A stretch of 64,000 nt of DNA from DTDR01 sp964505415 (lineage in GTDB: Bacteria > Hydrothermota > Tepidihabitantia > Tepidihabitantales > DTDR01): the NCBI GenBank assembly GCA_964505415.1, contig CAZDHW010000007.1:10497-74496 (forward strand), in the 5' to 3' direction. The notes under the pieces were generated by a model. The model worked only from the letters and a program-made list of their open reading frames with translations, made no database searches and was not told the origin of the DNA. The number at the start of each line of letters is the position of its first letter. The stretch's first letter is position 1. Positions 1-7,798 of the stretch are shown here, one piece after another. The translations under genes and the position numbers were made by a program.

Positions 1-1110
1 GTTTGTAAAATTTGGGGAAAAGTGAAAGAAGAAAGTCAAGCACCAAAGGGGATGGAAGTTGTGATTAATAAGATTGAAATCCTTAGTTTACCAAAAGCGG
101 TTTTGCCTTTTGAATATTATCGCGACCTCTCACTTTTAAATCTAAGGTTAGATACGATTTTAGATTACCGCCCCTTAAGTTTAAGGAATATAAAGATTGG
201 TAATATTTTCAGAATAAAACAGGCAATTGTTAAATGTTTCCGCACTTTTTTAGAGAAGCATGATTTTTTAGAAGTTCATACTCCTAAGATTGTTGCTTCG
301 GGAACTGAAGGTGGAACCCAACTTTTTAAGATTGAGTATTTTGACAAAGTTGCTTATTTGGCTCAAAGCCCCCAATTTTATAAACAGATGCTCGTGGGCG
401 CTGGTTTCGAAAGGGTTTATGAGGTTGGTTTTGTCTATCGGGCAGAAGACCACGAAACCTCAAGACATTTAAACGAATATCTTTCGTTAGATTTGGAGAT
501 GGGCTTTATTGAAGATGAAGATGAGGTGATGACTTTGGAAGTGAAGTTTTTGAAATACCTTTTTAAATATTTAAGAAAGAATTATTCGGAGATTTTAAAA
601 GATTATCAAATAGAATTAGAGGAGATTAAAGATATTCCCCGGATCCCTTTTTATGAAGCTAAGGAAATTTTAAAAAAGGAATATAACAAAGAAGAAAAAG
701 GTGATGATTTGTCACCGGAAGAAGAAAGACTTTTATGTGATTATTCTTTAAGGAAATACGGAACCCCCTTTGTTTTTATTACCAAATTTCCCACAAGTGC
801 CCGCCCTTTTTACACCATGCCAGATACTAATCCAGTTTATTCCCGGGGTTTTGATTTATTATACAAAGGTATGGAGATAACTACTGGTAGCCAAAGGATT
901 CATGATTATGATATGCTTTATGAGAATATTAAAAAATTTGGTTATAATCCTGAGAATTTTCGTTTTTATTTAGAAATTTTTAAATATGGTATGCCTCCTC
1001 ACGGTGGTTTAGCAATTGGTTGTGAAAGGCTTACCCAACAGCTTTTAAATTTAAAAAATATTAGAGAAGCCAGTCTCTTTCCTCGGGATCGCTATCGGGT
1101 AACACCATGA
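1..1110 (+). CDS. aspS: Aspartyl-tRNA synthetase, archaeal/non-discriminating type (5' partial)
   Basis: This class II synthetase charges tRNA-Asp and, if non-discriminating, also tRNA-Asn with aspartate. The frame is open back to base 1, so the N-terminal OB-fold (anticodon-binding) domain is cut by the window edge; a GTG at 22 is not a credible start. Visible are 'GTEGGTQLF', the motif 2 region 'YRAEDHETSRHLNEY' and the motif 3 region 'GGLAIGCERL', and the protein ends 'FPRDRYRVTP' as archaeal-type AspRS does. It leads into gatCAB, which fits mischarging of tRNA-Asn followed by amidation. At the position of the specificity lysine (Lys85 of the Thermococcus enzyme) this protein appears to have proline ('SQAPKGMEV'), a non-discriminating signature by my hand alignment. 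Its stop overlaps the next start (ATGA). Confidence 0.93.
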   Translation, partial: VCKIWGKVKEESQAPKGMEVVINKIEILSLPKAVLPFEYYRDLSLLNLRLDTILDYRPLSLRNIKIGNIFRIKQAIVKCFRTFLEKHDFLEVHTPKIVASGTEGGTQLFKIEYFDKVAYLAQSPQFYKQMLVGAGFERVYEVGFVYRAEDHETSRHLNEYLSLDLEMGFIEDEDEVMTLEVKFLKYLFKYLRKNYSEILKDYQIELEEIKDIPRIPFYEAKEILKKEYNKEEKGDDLSPEEERLLCDYSLRKYGTPFVFITKFPTSARPFYTMPDTNPVYSRGFDLLYKGMEITTGSQRIHDYDMLYENIKKFGYNPENFRFYLEIFKYGMPPHGGLAIGCERLTQQLLNLKNIREASLFPRDRYRVTP

Positions 1111-1775
1111 TAAAGAAAGTGACCTTAGAAAGACTTTCTAAGGATAAAGAAGTTATTTCCTTAATCAATTCAGCTGATAAGCAATTGGCAATAATTGGTT
1201 ATACGGAACACGGTTTACGGCATGCCCGGTTGGTTGCTGAAAGGAGTTATTATATTTTAAAGAAATTAGAATATGAAGAAAGAAAAGCCGAATTAGCAGC
1301 GATAACCGGTTTCTTGCACGATATTGGTAATGTCGTTAATCGGGATAAACATGAACATATGTCCGCAATCTTGGCTTACCAAATATTAAAAAGAATGAAG
1401 ATGCCTTATTCAGAAATTTTGGAAGTGGTTGCCGCCTTAGGTAATCATCACGAAGAAGATGGAACCCCAATTTCGGAAATTTCTGCCGCTCTGATAATTG
1501 CTGACAAATCGGATGTTCACCGAACAAGGGTAAGGAATCCCGAGTTTGTGAAATTTGATATCCATGACCGGGTTAATTACGCGGTTACGAGGTCAGTATT
1601 AAATGTTGACAATAAAAGAAAAAGAATAATTTTTGATTTAGAGATTGATATCAAGATTGCGCCGGTAATGGAATATTTTGAAATTTTTTTAAACCGAATG
1701 ATAATGGCCCGAAGGGCTTCACTCTTCTTAGGTTGTCAGTTTGAACTTTATATCAATCAAGCCAAATTGGTTTAA
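1107..1775 (+). CDS. HD-domain phosphohydrolase family protein
   Basis: A 222-residue protein with an HD metal-binding fold. The expected metal ligands are visible in order: His in 'GLRHARLVAERS', the His-Asp pair in 'GFLHDIGNVV', the histidines in 'GNHHEEDG', and a later Asp in 'IIADKSDVH'. HD proteins hydrolyse phosphate esters such as nucleotides or signalling nucleotides; the substrate here cannot be told. It overlaps aspS by four bases (ATGA) and gatC by one base (TAATG), so it is translated with the tRNA-amidation genes. A role linked to translation or stringent-type signalling is only a guess. Confidence 0.8.
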   Translation: MIKKVTLERLSKDKEVISLINSADKQLAIIGYTEHGLRHARLVAERSYYILKKLEYEERKAELAAITGFLHDIGNVVNRDKHEHMSAILAYQILKRMKMPYSEILEVVAALGNHHEEDGTPISEISAALIIADKSDVHRTRVRNPEFVKFDIHDRVNYAVTRSVLNVDNKRKRIIFDLEIDIKIAPVMEYFEIFLNRMIMARRASLFLGCQFELYINQAKLV

Positions 1776-2047
1776 TGGAAGAAGTTATTAAAAAAGTTAT
1801 TGCCTTAGCAAAATTAAAATTTGATAAGGAAGGGTTGGAAAATTTTGTTAAAGAATGTGAGAAAATCGTTGAATATTTTCAAAAGATAAAAGCATTAAAA
1901 GCAAACGAAAGGAAAGAGGCTCTTTATTTTCTTTATCAGTTTAAATGTCCATTAAGGGAAGATAAAGTAGAAATTTTTAAAAATGATTTTTTAAGAAATT
2001 CACCCCGCTACAAAGAAGGTTATTTTAGAATTAAAAAGATGCTTTAA
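1775..2047 (+). CDS. gatC: Asp-tRNA(Asn)/Glu-tRNA(Gln) amidotransferase subunit C
   Basis: This 90-residue protein is the small subunit of GatCAB, which wraps around GatA and links it to GatB. The 'LREDKV' segment followed by 'FLRNSPRYKEGYFRIKKML' matches the family's usual 'LREDxV ... N.P...G.F.VP' ending, although the classical 'FxVPxV' is divergent. Small size and position directly before gatA, with one-base overlaps on both sides (TAATG), support the call. The complex converts Asp-tRNA(Asn) to Asn-tRNA(Asn) using glutamine. Confidence 0.85.
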   Translation: MEEVIKKVIALAKLKFDKEGLENFVKECEKIVEYFQKIKALKANERKEALYFLYQFKCPLREDKVEIFKNDFLRNSPRYKEGYFRIKKML

Positions 2048-3471
2048 TGGAGCCTTTAAAATTAAAAATTAGTGAAATCCAAGAGAAAATAAGAAAGGGA
2101 GAACTTACCTACTCTGATTTAATAGAAACTTTTTTAAAAAGAATTGAAGAGAATAAAGATTTAAACTGCTTTATTTCAGTCTTTAAAGAAAAAGCAAGAA
2201 AAAAGGCATCTTTATGTGATAAAGAATTTAAAGAAAAAAAAGAGATAAAAAGTTTGCTTTTTGGTATTCCGATTGCAGTAAAAGACAATATTGCTTACGA
2301 AAATGAAAGGTTAACCTGCGCTTCCAAGATATTAGAAAATTTTATTTCTCCTTACTCGGCAACGGCTGTCAAACGGTTAGAAGAAAAAGGAGCGATAATT
2401 ATTGGTAAGACAAATTTGGATGAGTTTGCTATGGGTTCTTCCAATGAGTTTTCCTATTTTGGTCCGGTTTTGAATCCAATAAATAAAGAATATGTTCCTG
2501 GTGGTTCTTCTGGTGGTAGTGCGGCGGCGGTTGGTGGTAATTTAGTGCCAGTTGCTTTAGGTTCGGATACTGGTGGTTCTGTAAGGCAACCAGCAGCCTT
2601 TTGTGGTGTTTGTGGTTTAAAACCTACTTATGGAAGGGTATCAAGATTTGGTTTAGTTGCCTTTGCTTCTTCCTTAGATGTTATTGGGGTAATTGCTTCT
2701 TATGTTGAAGATTGTGCCCTGGTTTTACAAGCAATCAGTGGTTATGATGAAAATGATGCTACTTCGGTTAACTATCCGGTTCCTGATTATTTACCTTTAA
2801 AAAATAATTTAAAAGCAGTAAGAGTAGGAATAAGCAAAGATTTCTTTCTAAAAGAAATGGATGAAAGGTTAATAAAAATTTATGAAGATTTTTTTAAAGA
2901 ACTTTTAAAAATTGGGGTAAAACTTTATGAAATCTCTTTACCAACAATTAAATACGGAATTTATGCCTATCATCTTATTGCTACCTGTGAAGCTTCATCC
3001 AATTTAGCCAGATATGATGGTTTGCGCTACGGTTTAAATTTAGACGCCAAAGATATTGATGAAATTTATTTAAAAACAAGAAGTGAAGGTTTTGGTAAGG
3101 AAGTGAAAAGGAGGATTGTTTTGGGAACCTACGGACTTTCTAAAGGTTATTACGAAGAATATTATGCTAAGGGGCTGGAGGTGAAAAGAATGCTTTTTGA
3201 AGATTTTCAAAAAGCCTTTGAAGAAGTAGATATAATTTTAGCGCCGGTTTCGCCAACCTTACCGTTTAAATTGGGTGAAAGATTGACTGACCCGATAATG
3301 ATGTATCTTTCTGACATTTTTACTGTGCCCGCTTCTTTAGTCGGTTTGCCGGCTTTAACTTTACCTTTAAAAGAAAAAATTGATAATTTTCCAATATCAA
3401 TTCAGATTATCGGAAGACATTTTTGTGAAAAAGAGATTTTAGATTTTGCTTATGGAATTGAAGAATTATAA
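2047..3471 (+). CDS. gatA: Asp-tRNA(Asn)/Glu-tRNA(Gln) amidotransferase subunit A
   Basis: GatA is the glutaminase subunit that releases ammonia from glutamine for the GatB transamidation site. The 474 residues fit the family. The amidase-signature triad is visible: Lys79 in 'PIAVKDN', the serines of 'GGSSGGSAAAVGG', and the conserved 'GSDTGGSVRQPAAFCG' block. The chain ends with the usual 'ISIQIIGRHF' region. It overlaps gatC by one base and gatB by 20 bases. With the archaeal-type AspRS just upstream, the operon very likely makes Asn-tRNA(Asn); it may also make Gln-tRNA(Gln). Confidence 0.97.
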   Translation: MEPLKLKISEIQEKIRKGELTYSDLIETFLKRIEENKDLNCFISVFKEKARKKASLCDKEFKEKKEIKSLLFGIPIAVKDNIAYENERLTCASKILENFISPYSATAVKRLEEKGAIIIGKTNLDEFAMGSSNEFSYFGPVLNPINKEYVPGGSSGGSAAAVGGNLVPVALGSDTGGSVRQPAAFCGVCGLKPTYGRVSRFGLVAFASSLDVIGVIASYVEDCALVLQAISGYDENDATSVNYPVPDYLPLKNNLKAVRVGISKDFFLKEMDERLIKIYEDFFKELLKIGVKLYEISLPTIKYGIYAYHLIATCEASSNLARYDGLRYGLNLDAKDIDEIYLKTRSEGFGKEVKRRIVLGTYGLSKGYYEEYYAKGLEVKRMLFEDFQKAFEEVDIILAPVSPTLPFKLGERLTDPIMMYLSDIFTVPASLVGLPALTLPLKEKIDNFPISIQIIGRHFCEKEILDFAYGIEEL

Positions 3472-4861
3472 AGTAATAATTGGCTTAGAGATTCATTGCC
3501 AATTAAAGACCGAAACCAAACTTTTCTGTTCTTGTGCCAATAGCTTTGCTGCTTTCCCCAATACCAATGTCTGTCCAATTTGTTTAGGTTATCCCGGAAC
3601 ATTACCGGTTTTAAATAAAAAAGCCGTTTTTTTGGCTTTAAAATTAGCCTTAGCATTGAATTGTGAAATTGCCAAAGAAAGTTATTTTGCCCGCAAACAT
3701 TATTTCTATCCAGATTTACCAAAAGGTTATCAAATTACCCAATATAAAAATCCTTTGGCTTATGATGGCTATCTTTTAATTAATAACAAAAAAATTAGAA
3801 TAAGAAGGGTCCATTTAGAAGAAGATAGTGGCAAACTTATCCACACGGCTAATGAAACTTTGATCGATTTTAATCGTGCCGGTATTCCTTTGGTAGAAAT
3901 TGTTACTGAACCGGATTTTGAAAATCCTTTAGAAGTTTGTGATTTTATTGAAAAATTAAAGCAGATTTTGATATATTTAGATATTTCTGATGCCGATATG
4001 GAAAAAGGTAATTTAAGGTGCGAGCCAAACATCTCTTTGGAATATAACGGCAAAGCCTTTGAAAGGAGAGAGATAAAAAATTTGAATTCAATAAAAAATG
4101 TGAAAGAGGCGTTGGAATATGAAATTAATTATCAAAAAAGTTTATTAAAAGAAGGTAAAGAGATAGAAAGGGCAACTTTACTTTGGAATGAAAAAGAGAA
4201 GAAAACTGAAGTAATGAGAAGTAAAGAAGAGGAAGAGGATTATCGTTATTTTTTGGAGCCCGATTTACCACCTTTGGTGATTAGCGAAAAAGAGATTGAG
4301 GAGGCAAGAAAAGAACTGAAAGAGTTGCCCGAAGAAAGAAAAAGAAGGCTTTTAAAAGAATACCCTTTAAAAGAGGAAATTTGCGAAATAATTGTTAGCG
4401 ATAAAAAATTATGTGATTATTACGAAAATTTAATGAAATTGGTAAAAGATAAAAAGTTGGCTACCAATTGGCTGATAAACGAAGTTTTAAGGATTTTAAA
4501 CGAAAAAAATATTACTATTGAGGAATTTCCTTTAGAAATTGAAAAACTGGCTTATTTTTTAAATCTTTTAAGTGAAAAAAGATTGCCGATGGGAAATATT
4601 AAGAAAATTTTTTACGAACTGGTGGAAAAGAAGATAGAAATTTCTGACCTTTTAAAATTGACAATTAAAGAAAAAGAAGAAGATTTAGAGAAAGTGATTG
4701 AAGAAGTTTTAATAAAAGAGAAAGAAGTTGTCGAAAAATACAAAAAAGGCAAAAAAGGGGTTATTGGTTATTTGATTGGCGAGGTGGTAAAAAGATATAA
4801 TGGCAAGATTGACCCAAGAGAGGTGAAAGAAAAGTTAATAGAGATATTGGAAAAAAATTGA
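3452..4861 (+). CDS. gatB: Asp-tRNA(Asn)/Glu-tRNA(Gln) amidotransferase subunit B
   Basis: GatB binds the mischarged tRNA, activates the Asp or Glu side chain with ATP and transfers ammonia to it. The N-terminal catalytic cradle shows 'GLEIHCQLKT', the zinc-site pair 'CSCANSF ... CPICLGYPG', and 'GNLRCEPNISL'. The lysine-rich helical and YqeY-like tail ends 'PREVKEKLIEILEKN'. I chose the ATG at 3452 inside the end of gatA rather than a TTG two codons earlier. The stop codon TGA overlaps the -35 element of the tRNA-Ala promoter. Confidence 0.96.
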   Translation: MELKNYKVIIGLEIHCQLKTETKLFCSCANSFAAFPNTNVCPICLGYPGTLPVLNKKAVFLALKLALALNCEIAKESYFARKHYFYPDLPKGYQITQYKNPLAYDGYLLINNKKIRIRRVHLEEDSGKLIHTANETLIDFNRAGIPLVEIVTEPDFENPLEVCDFIEKLKQILIYLDISDADMEKGNLRCEPNISLEYNGKAFERREIKNLNSIKNVKEALEYEINYQKSLLKEGKEIERATLLWNEKEKKTEVMRSKEEEEDYRYFLEPDLPPLVISEKEIEEARKELKELPEERKRRLLKEYPLKEEICEIIVSDKKLCDYYENLMKLVKDKKLATNWLINEVLRILNEKNITIEEFPLEIEKLAYFLNLLSEKRLPMGNIKKIFYELVEKKIEISDLLKLTIKEKEEDLEKVIEEVLIKEKEVVEKYKKGKKGVIGYLIGEVVKRYNGKIDPREVKEKLIEILEKN

Positions 4862-4885
4862 AATTTTTTTATAATTTTTTATAAT
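4858..4885 (+). promoter_or_regulatory. Promoter of tRNA-Ala
   Basis: TTGAAA at 4858-4863 and TATAAT at 4880-4885 are separated by 16 bases, and the tRNA begins nine bases further on. The -35 element overlaps the gatB stop codon. A second TATAAT lies at 4870-4875. The match to a housekeeping sigma promoter is seen directly; activity is inferred. Confidence 0.6.
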
Positions 4886-4894
4886 AATTTAGTT

Positions 4895-4968
4895 GGGGGT
4901 GTAGCTCAGACTGGGAGAGCATCTGCTTTGCAAGCAGAAGGTCGGCGGTTCGAATCCGCTCACCTCCA
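4895..4968 (+). tRNA. tRNA-Ala (anticodon TGC)
   Basis: A cloverleaf can be drawn by hand. The acceptor stem GGGGGTG pairs with CACCTCC (one G-T wobble). The anticodon stem TCTGC/GCAGA closes the seven-base loop TTTGCAA with anticodon TGC, and the T arm GCGG-TTCGAAT-CCGC is present. The discriminator is A at 4968. The 3' CCA is not encoded and must be added by the tRNA nucleotidyltransferase. Confidence 0.95.
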
Positions 4969-5039
4969 TTAAAAATATTAAAGAAACATCTCAATTTTGG
5001 ATATAAGAAAGCAATTTTTTAGACTTAAAATTAAAAATA

Positions 5040-5123
5040 ACCACCCTAATTATTCCCTTAAAAAATCTTGAGAAAGATATAAATAAGGTGGTATAGGGGA
5101 TAGCTCCCTATAATTTTTCTCAA
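5040..5123 (+). other. Candidate structured RNA with pseudoknot, upstream of the XRE gene
   Basis: This lies in the 318-base spacer between tRNA-Ala and the XRE gene. Helix 1 pairs 5041-5045 plus 5050-5054 with 5082-5091 (ten pairs, four-base bulge). Hairpin 2 is TATAGGG 5092-5098 with CCCTATA 5106-5112. Helix 3 pairs TTGAGAAA 5068-5075 with TTTCTCAA 5116-5123 and crosses helix 1, giving an H-type pseudoknot. It matches no riboswitch or small RNA I recognise. It could be a small RNA or a 5' regulatory leader; chance pairing in AT-rich DNA is possible. Confidence 0.3.
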
Positions 5124-5180
5124 ATTCATTTAAATCGTTATATTTCAATTATTTAAATAAATTTTCAGGCTTTAAAAAAG

Positions 5181-5195
5181 TTTCCTAATAGGAAA
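5181..5195. promoter_or_regulatory. 15-base palindrome, possible operator of the XRE regulator
   Basis: TTTCCTA-A-TAGGAAA is a perfect seven-base inverted repeat with a one-base centre, about 90 bases upstream of a helix-turn-helix gene. XRE-type regulators often bind such palindromes near their own promoter. The link to this regulator is inference. Confidence 0.3.
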
Positions 5196-5286
5196 GTTTC
5201 CCGTTCTTATAAATTGTTGAATCTCAATAGTTTAACCTATACTTCAAAAAACTTGAATCTTAAATTTTTTTATTTATTCTAAAATT

Positions 5287-6114
5287 ATGAATTTTTCAAA
5301 GGTTATTGGTAATTTATTAAAAGAATTAAGAAAAGAAAGGGGTTTAACTTTGAAAAATATTGCTTATTATTGTAAAAAGAATATAAGTTATCTTTCGAAA
5401 TTAGAAAAAGGGAAGATAAAAGAACCATCAATAAATCTCATTTTAAATTATTTAAGGGCTTTACATATCCCTTTTAGCAAATTCTTTTCCCAAATTGATG
5501 AATTAGAGTTTAAAAGGTTATTTGCGAAAGAGAAAAAAGATAAAAGATTAAAAAAATATCTTTTAGGTATAAGATATCAGAAAAAGCCAGTTATTAATTA
5601 TCCTCAATACCTTGCTAAAAAGATAGAAAACCTTCTTCTTTCCTTTAATATTCCTAAGGATTTAATTAAAAAATATGGGAAATATTCGGAAAAGATTTTT
5701 GAAGCCCTATCAGAAGGAAAAGATATTGAAAAAATGAAAGTTGAAGGTCTTGATGTTGATAAAATGGCAATGATTAAAAAATTGACCGAAAAAGCCTATA
5801 AAAGGGAAATAAAAAGAAAAAGGCAAGTAAAACCAATTACTGACGAAAAACTTAAAAAGATGGCGGAAGGTTACGAGAAATATCAAAAAGAAAGACTTCT
5901 GATTGAAGAGCAGGCAAAGCAGTTGCTTTTTAATAAGGGGATAAAGGTGGTGGAATTGAAAGATTATTTAAACCAAATTCGGAAATACCATTCTTTAAAA
6001 AGAAAGAAGAAAATAAAAAAGATTTTGAAATGGGAAGAAACTATTGAAAAATCTTCTTTGGATAAAGAGATTATAAAAAATTTAAAAGCAATTGTTGACC
6101 AAGTTATTAAATAA
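5287..6114 (+). CDS. XRE-family helix-turn-helix protein with long basic C-terminal region
   Basis: A 275-residue protein. Residues about 5-65 form an XRE/Cro-type HTH: 'LLKELRKERGLTLKNIAYY' followed by 'ISYLSKLEKGKIKEPSINL'. The remainder is very rich in lysine and charged residues, probably helical, and matches no family I recognise. An HTH protein of this kind would be expected to bind DNA, perhaps the palindrome at 5181-5195. A weak promoter, TTGAAT at 5253-5258 and TATTCT at 5275-5280, ends six bases before the ATG. The 3' end overlaps the convergent parB by eight bases. Its target genes are unknown. Confidence 0.75.
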   Translation: MNFSKVIGNLLKELRKERGLTLKNIAYYCKKNISYLSKLEKGKIKEPSINLILNYLRALHIPFSKFFSQIDELEFKRLFAKEKKDKRLKKYLLGIRYQKKPVINYPQYLAKKIENLLLSFNIPKDLIKKYGKYSEKIFEALSEGKDIEKMKVEGLDVDKMAMIKKLTEKAYKREIKRKRQVKPITDEKLKKMAEGYEKYQKERLLIEEQAKQLLFNKGIKVVELKDYLNQIRKYHSLKRKKKIKKILKWEETIEKSSLDKEIIKNLKAIVDQVIK

Positions 6115-6946
6115 TCTTGTCAATAATTCTATTTAAATCTTCATCGGAATAGAATTCAATAATTATATTTCCTCCTTCTTCTTTTTTATTAATGCTCACT
6201 TTTGTTCCCAGGTATTCTTTCAATCTTTCTTCCAAATCTAAGATAAAGGGGTCTTTTTTTTCTTTTTCGCCTCTTTTCCTTTTTTTTCCTTCTAAAGAAG
6301 CGATTTTGTTTTCCAATTGTCTTACCGAAAGACCATCATTAATTATCTTTTCCGCCCATTGTTCTTGGAGCTGTCTATCAGATAGAGAAAGAAGAATTTT
6401 CGCGTGGCCAACGGTAATTAAGCCGCTCGCCAAATAATCTCTCACTTTTGGGGGTAAAGTCAATAATCTTAACATATTGGTAATGGTTGCCCGGTCTTTA
6501 CCAACCTTTTCGGCAATCTTTTCGTGGGTATAGTTAAATTCTTCAATTAAACTTTTGTAACCTAAGGCTTCCTCTATTGGATTTAAATCTTCCCGGTGTA
6601 AATTTTCAATCAATGCCATTTCAATCATTTCCGGCTCACTCACATTTTTCACAATCACTGGCACTTCACTAAGTCCGGCTAATTTTGCCGCTCGCCATCT
6701 TCTTTCCCCCATAATTAATTGGTAACCTTCACGCGTTCTTCTTACTACTAAGGGCTGTAAAATTCCTTTTTCTTTAATCGAATTTGCCAATTCTTCTAAA
6801 CTTTTTTCATCAATCAATTTCCTTGGTTGGTAAGGATTTAATTTTATTTCCTCAATCTTTAAATAAATAACTTCGTTTTCTAAAATTTTTTTGGTTTCTT
6901 CGGAAATGAGGGCGTTAAGCCCTTTCCCTAAAGCTTTATGCTTCAT
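6107..6946 (-). CDS. parB: Chromosome-partitioning protein ParB
   Basis: ParB binds centromere-like parS sites and spreads as a CTP-dependent clamp to drive chromosome segregation with ParA. The 279-residue chain begins with the typical 'LGKGLNALI'. It carries the CTPase blocks 'NPYQPRK', 'GERRWRAAKLAG' and 'ENLHREDLNPIEEA', then the HTH 'THEKIAEKVGKDRATITNMLRLL' region and a C-terminal dimerisation domain. It follows parA with an 11-base overlap. I saw no sequence resembling the classic parS palindrome beside the genes. Confidence 0.95.
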   Translation of the reverse strand: MKHKALGKGLNALISEETKKILENEVIYLKIEEIKLNPYQPRKLIDEKSLEELANSIKEKGILQPLVVRRTREGYQLIMGERRWRAAKLAGLSEVPVIVKNVSEPEMIEMALIENLHREDLNPIEEALGYKSLIEEFNYTHEKIAEKVGKDRATITNMLRLLTLPPKVRDYLASGLITVGHAKILLSLSDRQLQEQWAEKIINDGLSVRQLENKIASLEGKKRKRGEKEKKDPFILDLEERLKEYLGTKVSINKKEEGGNIIIEFYSDEDLNRIIDKII

Positions 6947-7715
6947 CTTTTTTCTCCTGGTGGTTTAAGATTTCACTTGCTAATTGGAGATAGGCTTGGG
7001 CACCCAGAGAGGTTATGTCGTATTGAAAAATAGTTTTACCAAAACTGGGTGCCTCGGCTAAACGGACACTACGGGGAATAACTGTTTGGAAGACTAATTC
7101 TTTAAAAAAATTTCTTAATTCTTCTTCTACCTGTTTGGTTAAATTAAGTCGTGATTGATACATGGTTATTAAAATTCCTTCAATCCTTAAATAAGGATTA
7201 AGATTTTTTTTCACTAAATTGATAGTATCTAAAAGTCGGGAAATGCCTTCTAAGGCGTAATATTCTGGTTGTACGGGTATTAAAACACTATCAGAAGCTA
7301 CCAAGCCATTAATGGTTAAAATTCCTAAAGAAGGAGGGCAATCAATGATAATAAAAGAATAATCGGTTTTTACTTCTTCCAAGCTGTTTCTTAATAAAAA
7401 TTCCCGATTTTCAATAAAAGGTAGCTCAACTTCACAACCAGCGAGATGGATATTAGCTGGTAATAAGTCAAGGTTTTCAAAGATGTTGGTGATAATTATT
7501 TGGTGAATATTGGCTTTTTTTAAAAGTAAGTCATAAACGGAAAATTTTAAATTTTTTTTGTCAATACCTAATCCCAAAGTGGCGTGGGCTTGGGGGTCGA
7601 TATCGCACAGAAGAATTTTTTCTTTTCTCATGGATAAAGCCGCTGACAGATTTATGGCGGTTGTTGTTTTACCAACACCACCTTTTTGATTAGCAATAGC
7701 AATTGTTTTGCCCAT
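6936..7715 (-). CDS. parA: Chromosome-partitioning ATPase ParA (Soj)
   Basis: ParA is a DNA-bound ATPase whose gradient moves ParB-parS complexes. The 259 residues carry the deviant Walker A 'NQKGGVGKTTTAIN', the switch region 'DIDPQAHATLGLG' and the Walker B-like 'FIIIDCPPSLG'. No N-terminal HTH is present, so this is the chromosomal (Soj-like) type. It is the first gene of the parAB operon. Its promoter ends nine bases before the ATG, so the transcript should have almost no leader. Confidence 0.95.
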   Translation of the reverse strand: MGKTIAIANQKGGVGKTTTAINLSAALSMRKEKILLCDIDPQAHATLGLGIDKKNLKFSVYDLLLKKANIHQIIITNIFENLDLLPANIHLAGCEVELPFIENREFLLRNSLEEVKTDYSFIIIDCPPSLGILTINGLVASDSVLIPVQPEYYALEGISRLLDTINLVKKNLNPYLRIEGILITMYQSRLNLTKQVEEELRNFFKELVFQTVIPRSVRLAEAPSFGKTIFQYDITSLGAQAYLQLASEILNHQEKKDEA

Positions 7716-7724
7716 CGTTAATTT

Positions 7725-7792
7725 AATATAACTGAAAATTTTAATAAGTCAATAAATAAGCTTGTTGACTTTAAGATAAAATTTAATATAAT
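7725..7792. promoter_or_regulatory. Divergent promoters of parA (-) and rplF (+)
   Basis: On the minus strand, TTGACT (7752-7747), a 16-base spacer and TATATT (7730-7725) end nine bases before the parA ATG. On the plus strand, TTGACT (7765-7770), a 16-base spacer and TATAAT (7787-7792) end six bases before the rplF ATG. The two -35 boxes form an inverted repeat 12 bases apart. Start sites about seven bases after each -10 would give leaderless or near-leaderless mRNAs. Confidence 0.65.
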
Positions 7793-7798
7793 TTATCT

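Noticed and set aside
4895..5286. Integrated element using the tRNA-Ala 3' end with the XRE gene
   Set aside because: No repeat of the tRNA 3' end, integrase or other mobile gene is present downstream.
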